Below are positions 6,109 to 8,024 of a stretch of DNA of 8,024 bases, piece after piece. The position numbers and the translations under genes were made by a program. The first letter of the stretch is position 1, and every line of letters begins with the position of its first letter. The notes beneath the pieces were generated by a model. The model saw only the letters and a list, made by a program, of their open reading frames with translations. It made no database searches and was not told the DNA's origin. Source of the DNA: Coriobacteriia bacterium (GTDB lineage: Bacteria; Actinomycetota; Coriobacteriia; Anaerosomatales; JAHIQC01); NCBI GenBank assembly GCA_030653635.1, contig JAURYZ010000250.1:1-8024 (forward strand). Reading direction: 5' to 3'.

Positions 6109-6528
6109 ATGCCTGAAGTCGTCAGATTCGGAATCTCGGCCGACGAGCGCCTGCTCGACAGATTCGACGCGCACATCGCCGAGAAGGGTTACGTCAACCG
6201 CTCAGAAGCGGTGCGCGACCTGATTCGCAACGCGCTGGTCGAGGAGCAATGGGCGGTGGGCGAGGACGAGGCTGTCGGTACCGTGACGCTCGTTTACGAT
6301 CACCACTCGACGGATTTGTCGGACAAGCTCACCGAACACCAGCACTCCCATCACGAGGAGATCGTGTCCACGCTTCACATCCATCTGGATGCCCACCACT
6401 GTCTTGAGGTCGTCGTGCTGCGCGGGCAGGCCAGAAAGATCGCGCGTCTGGCGTCGGAACTCATCGGCACCAAGGGTGTGAAGCACGGCAAGTTCGTAGC
6501 CACCACCACCGGCGATGGTTTGGCGTAG
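6109..6528 (+). CDS. nikR: NikR, nickel-responsive ribbon-helix-helix repressor
   Basis: NikR binds nickel and then DNA, shutting off nickel uptake when the metal is sufficient. The 139-residue product matches the family in length and layout: an N-terminal ribbon-helix-helix domain ([17 protein letters not shown], 4-20, through [14 protein letters not shown], 30-43), a short linker, and a C-terminal ACT-like nickel domain. The high-affinity site is complete: His79, His90, His92 and Cys98 correspond to His76, His87, His89 and Cys95 of E. coli NikR, offset by three. The segment 65-97 is very rich in His (HQHSHH at 77-82, DAHHC at 94-98), somewhat more than the core site needs. It starts the rightward unit, 9 bp ahead of cbiQ, so it is probably made together with the transporter module and regulates itself. 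The family call is secure; targets are inferred. Confidence 0.96.
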   Translation: MPEVVRFGISADERLLDRFDAHIAEKGYVNRSEAVRDLIRNALVEEQWAVGEDEAVGTVTLVYDHHSTDLSDKLTEHQHSHHEEIVSTLHIHLDAHHCLEVVVLRGQARKIARLASELIGTKGVKHGKFVATTTGDGLA

Positions 6529-6537
6529 GCGATCACG

Positions 6538-7350
6538 ATGCCGTCCCTCGAAGAAGGCCTGTACGATCTGGGCCGCCTCGATCAACTCGCGTACGCGGAC
6601 ACGCCCATCCACGCGATCGACCCCCGTGCCAAGGTGCTCACCACAATTGTGTTCCTCGTGTGTGTCGTCTCCTTTGGCAAGTACGAGGTCCTCGGAATGT
6701 TGCCGTTCGCAATCTACCCGCTCTTTCTTGCGGCCGACGCGGATCTTCCCTTCGGATTTTTGGGGAGCAAGCTTTTAGCTGTGGCCCCGTTCGCGGTGGT
6801 GATTGGGATGTTTAACCCGCTGCTGGACCGCGACGTCGTCGTGCAGATCGCCGGAATAGGCATCTCGGGCGGTTGGGTCTCGTTCATCTCCATTCTTCTA
6901 CGCTTCGCGCTCACGACGATGGCCGCACTTGTGCTGATTGCAACTACGAGCTTCACCGGCATCTGCATGGCGCTTGAGAAGCTCGGCATGCCCGACGTAT
7001 TGGCCACGCAGTTACTTCTTCTCTACCGCTACATATTCGTGCTTGGCGAAGAGACCATGCGAATGGCGCGCGCCCGGGCGTTGCGTTCGTTCGGCGAGCG
7101 CGGGATGGGGTGGCGCATCTACTCACAGATGCTCGGGAGTCTGCTTCTGCGAACCTATGCGAGGGCCGAGCGGATCTACCAAGCAATGCTTTCGAGAGGA
7201 TTCGATGGCAGTATCCGCGTGTTGCGTGCCTTGGACTTCCGGCTAAAAGACGCGCTCTTCGTGTCCGGCTGGTCGGCTGCGTTCATCCTCATGCGCGTGT
7301 ACAACGTCCCTTTGCTTGTCGGCGACCTGGCTACGGGGTTGATCTCATGA
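6538..7350 (+). CDS. cbiQ: CbiQ/NikQ, ECF transporter coupling membrane protein (T component)
   Basis: This membrane protein links ATP hydrolysis in CbiO to movement of the metal-binding CbiM/NikMN subunit. The 270 residues are within family range. The N terminus has the IHAIDPRAKVL signature (24-34), followed by hydrophobic segments at about 34-48, 52-67, 77-95, 113-138 and 240-258. Between the last two lies the cytosolic coupling region with two Arg-containing helices: ARARALRSFG (177-186) and ERIYQAMLSRGFDG (211-224), the latter a clear form of the motif that docks in the ATPase groove. The ATG at 6538 is 9 bp after the nikR stop without a strong Shine-Dalgarno sequence, so coupling is likely. 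The stop overlaps the cbiO start in ATGA. NikQ and CbiQ cannot be separated by sequence alone; context suggests nickel. Confidence 0.94.
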   Translation: MPSLEEGLYDLGRLDQLAYADTPIHAIDPRAKVLTTIVFLVCVVSFGKYEVLGMLPFAIYPLFLAADADLPFGFLGSKLLAVAPFAVVIGMFNPLLDRDVVVQIAGIGISGGWVSFISILLRFALTTMAALVLIATTSFTGICMALEKLGMPDVLATQLLLLYRYIFVLGEETMRMARARALRSFGERGMGWRIYSQMLGSLLLRTYARAERIYQAMLSRGFDGSIRVLRALDFRLKDALFVSGWSAAFILMRVYNVPLLVGDLATGLIS

Positions 7351-8024
7351 GTCACCACACGATCGATGTTTGCGATCTGCGGTTCGAGTATCCCGATGGC
7401 ACACGCGCATTGGACGGTGTTTCGTTCAATATCACACACGGAGAATCGGTCGCGCTCGTCGGGCCCAACGGGGCTGGCAAGTCAACGCTACTCATGCACC
7501 TCAATGGCTTTCTGACTCCGCGAAAGGGCAGCGTGGATATCGGCGGCATTGTCGTGACGAAGTCCACGCTCAACACGGTACGCAGGAGCGTAGGCATGGT
7601 GTTCCAAGATCCCGATGACCAACTGTTCATGCCCTCAGTGTACGAGGACGTGGCCTTTGGCCCCATGAATCTAGGCCTTTCCGAAACAGAGGTCGCGGTT
7701 CGTGTGACAAGCGCGCTTGAGCGGGTCGGAGCCCTGCACTTGCGCGAGCGGCCGCCCTATCGTCTTTCGGGAGGGGAGAAGCGGGCTGTGGCCATTGCGA
7801 CCGTGCTTGCGATGACGCCGAGCGTGCTTGTTATGGACGAACCCTCTTCGAACCTCGATCCACGCGCCCGGCGCAGGTTGATTGAACTGCTTGCGAGCTT
7901 CGAGCACACCAAGATCATCGCCACCCACGACCTCGATCTCGCGCTAGAGGTCTGCGATCGGACTATTGTGATGAGTGGCGGCAAGGTTGCAGCCGATGGA
8001 CCGACTGCACTGATATTCGAGGAC
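7347..8024 (+). CDS. cbiO: CbiO/NikO, ECF transporter ATPase (runs off the window)
   Basis: This is the ATP-hydrolysing subunit that drives nickel or cobalt uptake with CbiQ and CbiM. The window holds 226 codons, and the family usually has about 240-280, so only a short C-terminal part is missing. All catalytic elements are visible: Walker A GPNGAGKST (39-47), Q-loop Gln87 in FQDPDDQLF (86-94; Gln92 is typical of this family), signature LSGGE (140-144), Walker B VLVMDEP (160-166, Glu165), D-loop SNLD (168-171) and switch His194. The start overlaps the cbiQ stop by 4 bases (ATGA), a mark of translational coupling. Only one ATPase gene is visible, as in CbiMNQO/NikMNQO systems that use a CbiO homodimer. 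What follows lies outside the window. Confidence 0.95.
   Translation, partial: MSHHTIDVCDLRFEYPDGTRALDGVSFNITHGESVALVGPNGAGKSTLLMHLNGFLTPRKGSVDIGGIVVTKSTLNTVRRSVGMVFQDPDDQLFMPSVYEDVAFGPMNLGLSETEVAVRVTSALERVGALHLRERPPYRLSGGEKRAVAIATVLAMTPSVLVMDEPSSNLDPRARRRLIELLASFEHTKIIATHDLDLALEVCDRTIVMSGGKVAADGPTALIFED

Noticed and set aside
4839..8024. Cobalt import for cobalamin synthesis (CbiMNQO) as the role of the transporter
   Set aside because: Sequence alone does not exclude it, but no cobalamin genes are visible, while nikR and four hyp genes adjoin it, so nickel is preferred.

Overview
The window is a nickel supply and [NiFe]-hydrogenase maturation locus from a high-GC bacterium. Every gene recognised here points the same way: HypC, HypD, HypE and HypF build the Fe(CN)2CO part of the hydrogenase active site, while a CbiM/NikM-CbiQ/NikQ-CbiO/NikO energy-coupling-factor (ECF) transporter and the sensor NikR handle nickel uptake and its control. 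High GC, frequent GTG starts, and tightly packed genes suggest an anaerobic or facultative actinobacterium, perhaps Coriobacteriia-like. That placement is an inference from general style, with no phylogenetic test behind it.

Layout: two transcription units diverge from a 199-bp control region (5910-6108). The leftward unit (minus strand) runs cbiM/nikMN (4839-5909), an unnamed zinc-ribbon/HEPN-like protein (4183-4836), hypF (1818-4172), hypC (1523-1774), hypD (430-1518) and hypE (1-362, cut by the window edge). Gaps are 2, 10, 43, 4 and 67 bp, so a single operon is likely. The rightward unit (plus strand) runs nikR (6109-6528), cbiQ/nikQ (6538-7350) and cbiO/nikO (7347-8024, cut by the window edge), with a 9-bp gap followed by a 4-bp ATGA overlap.

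How they fit together: CbiM/NikMN is the substrate-binding membrane component, CbiQ the coupling membrane protein and CbiO the ATPase. The S component therefore lies in the leftward unit and the energising module in the rightward unit. NikR, a ribbon-helix-helix repressor with a complete His/His/His/Cys nickel site, can read internal nickel and probably controls both units from the shared intergenic region, which carries several copies of a GTGTYA half-site. HypF and HypE make the cyanide ligand from carbamoyl phosphate, and HypC-HypD assemble the Fe(CN)2CO unit. Nickel insertion needs HypA and HypB, which are not in this window; neither are hydrogenase structural genes.

The one gene without a known role here is the zinc-ribbon/HEPN-like protein between cbiM and hypF. 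No RNA genes, mobile elements, CRISPR arrays or convincing intrinsic terminators were seen. No stretch above 300 bases lacks a gene.
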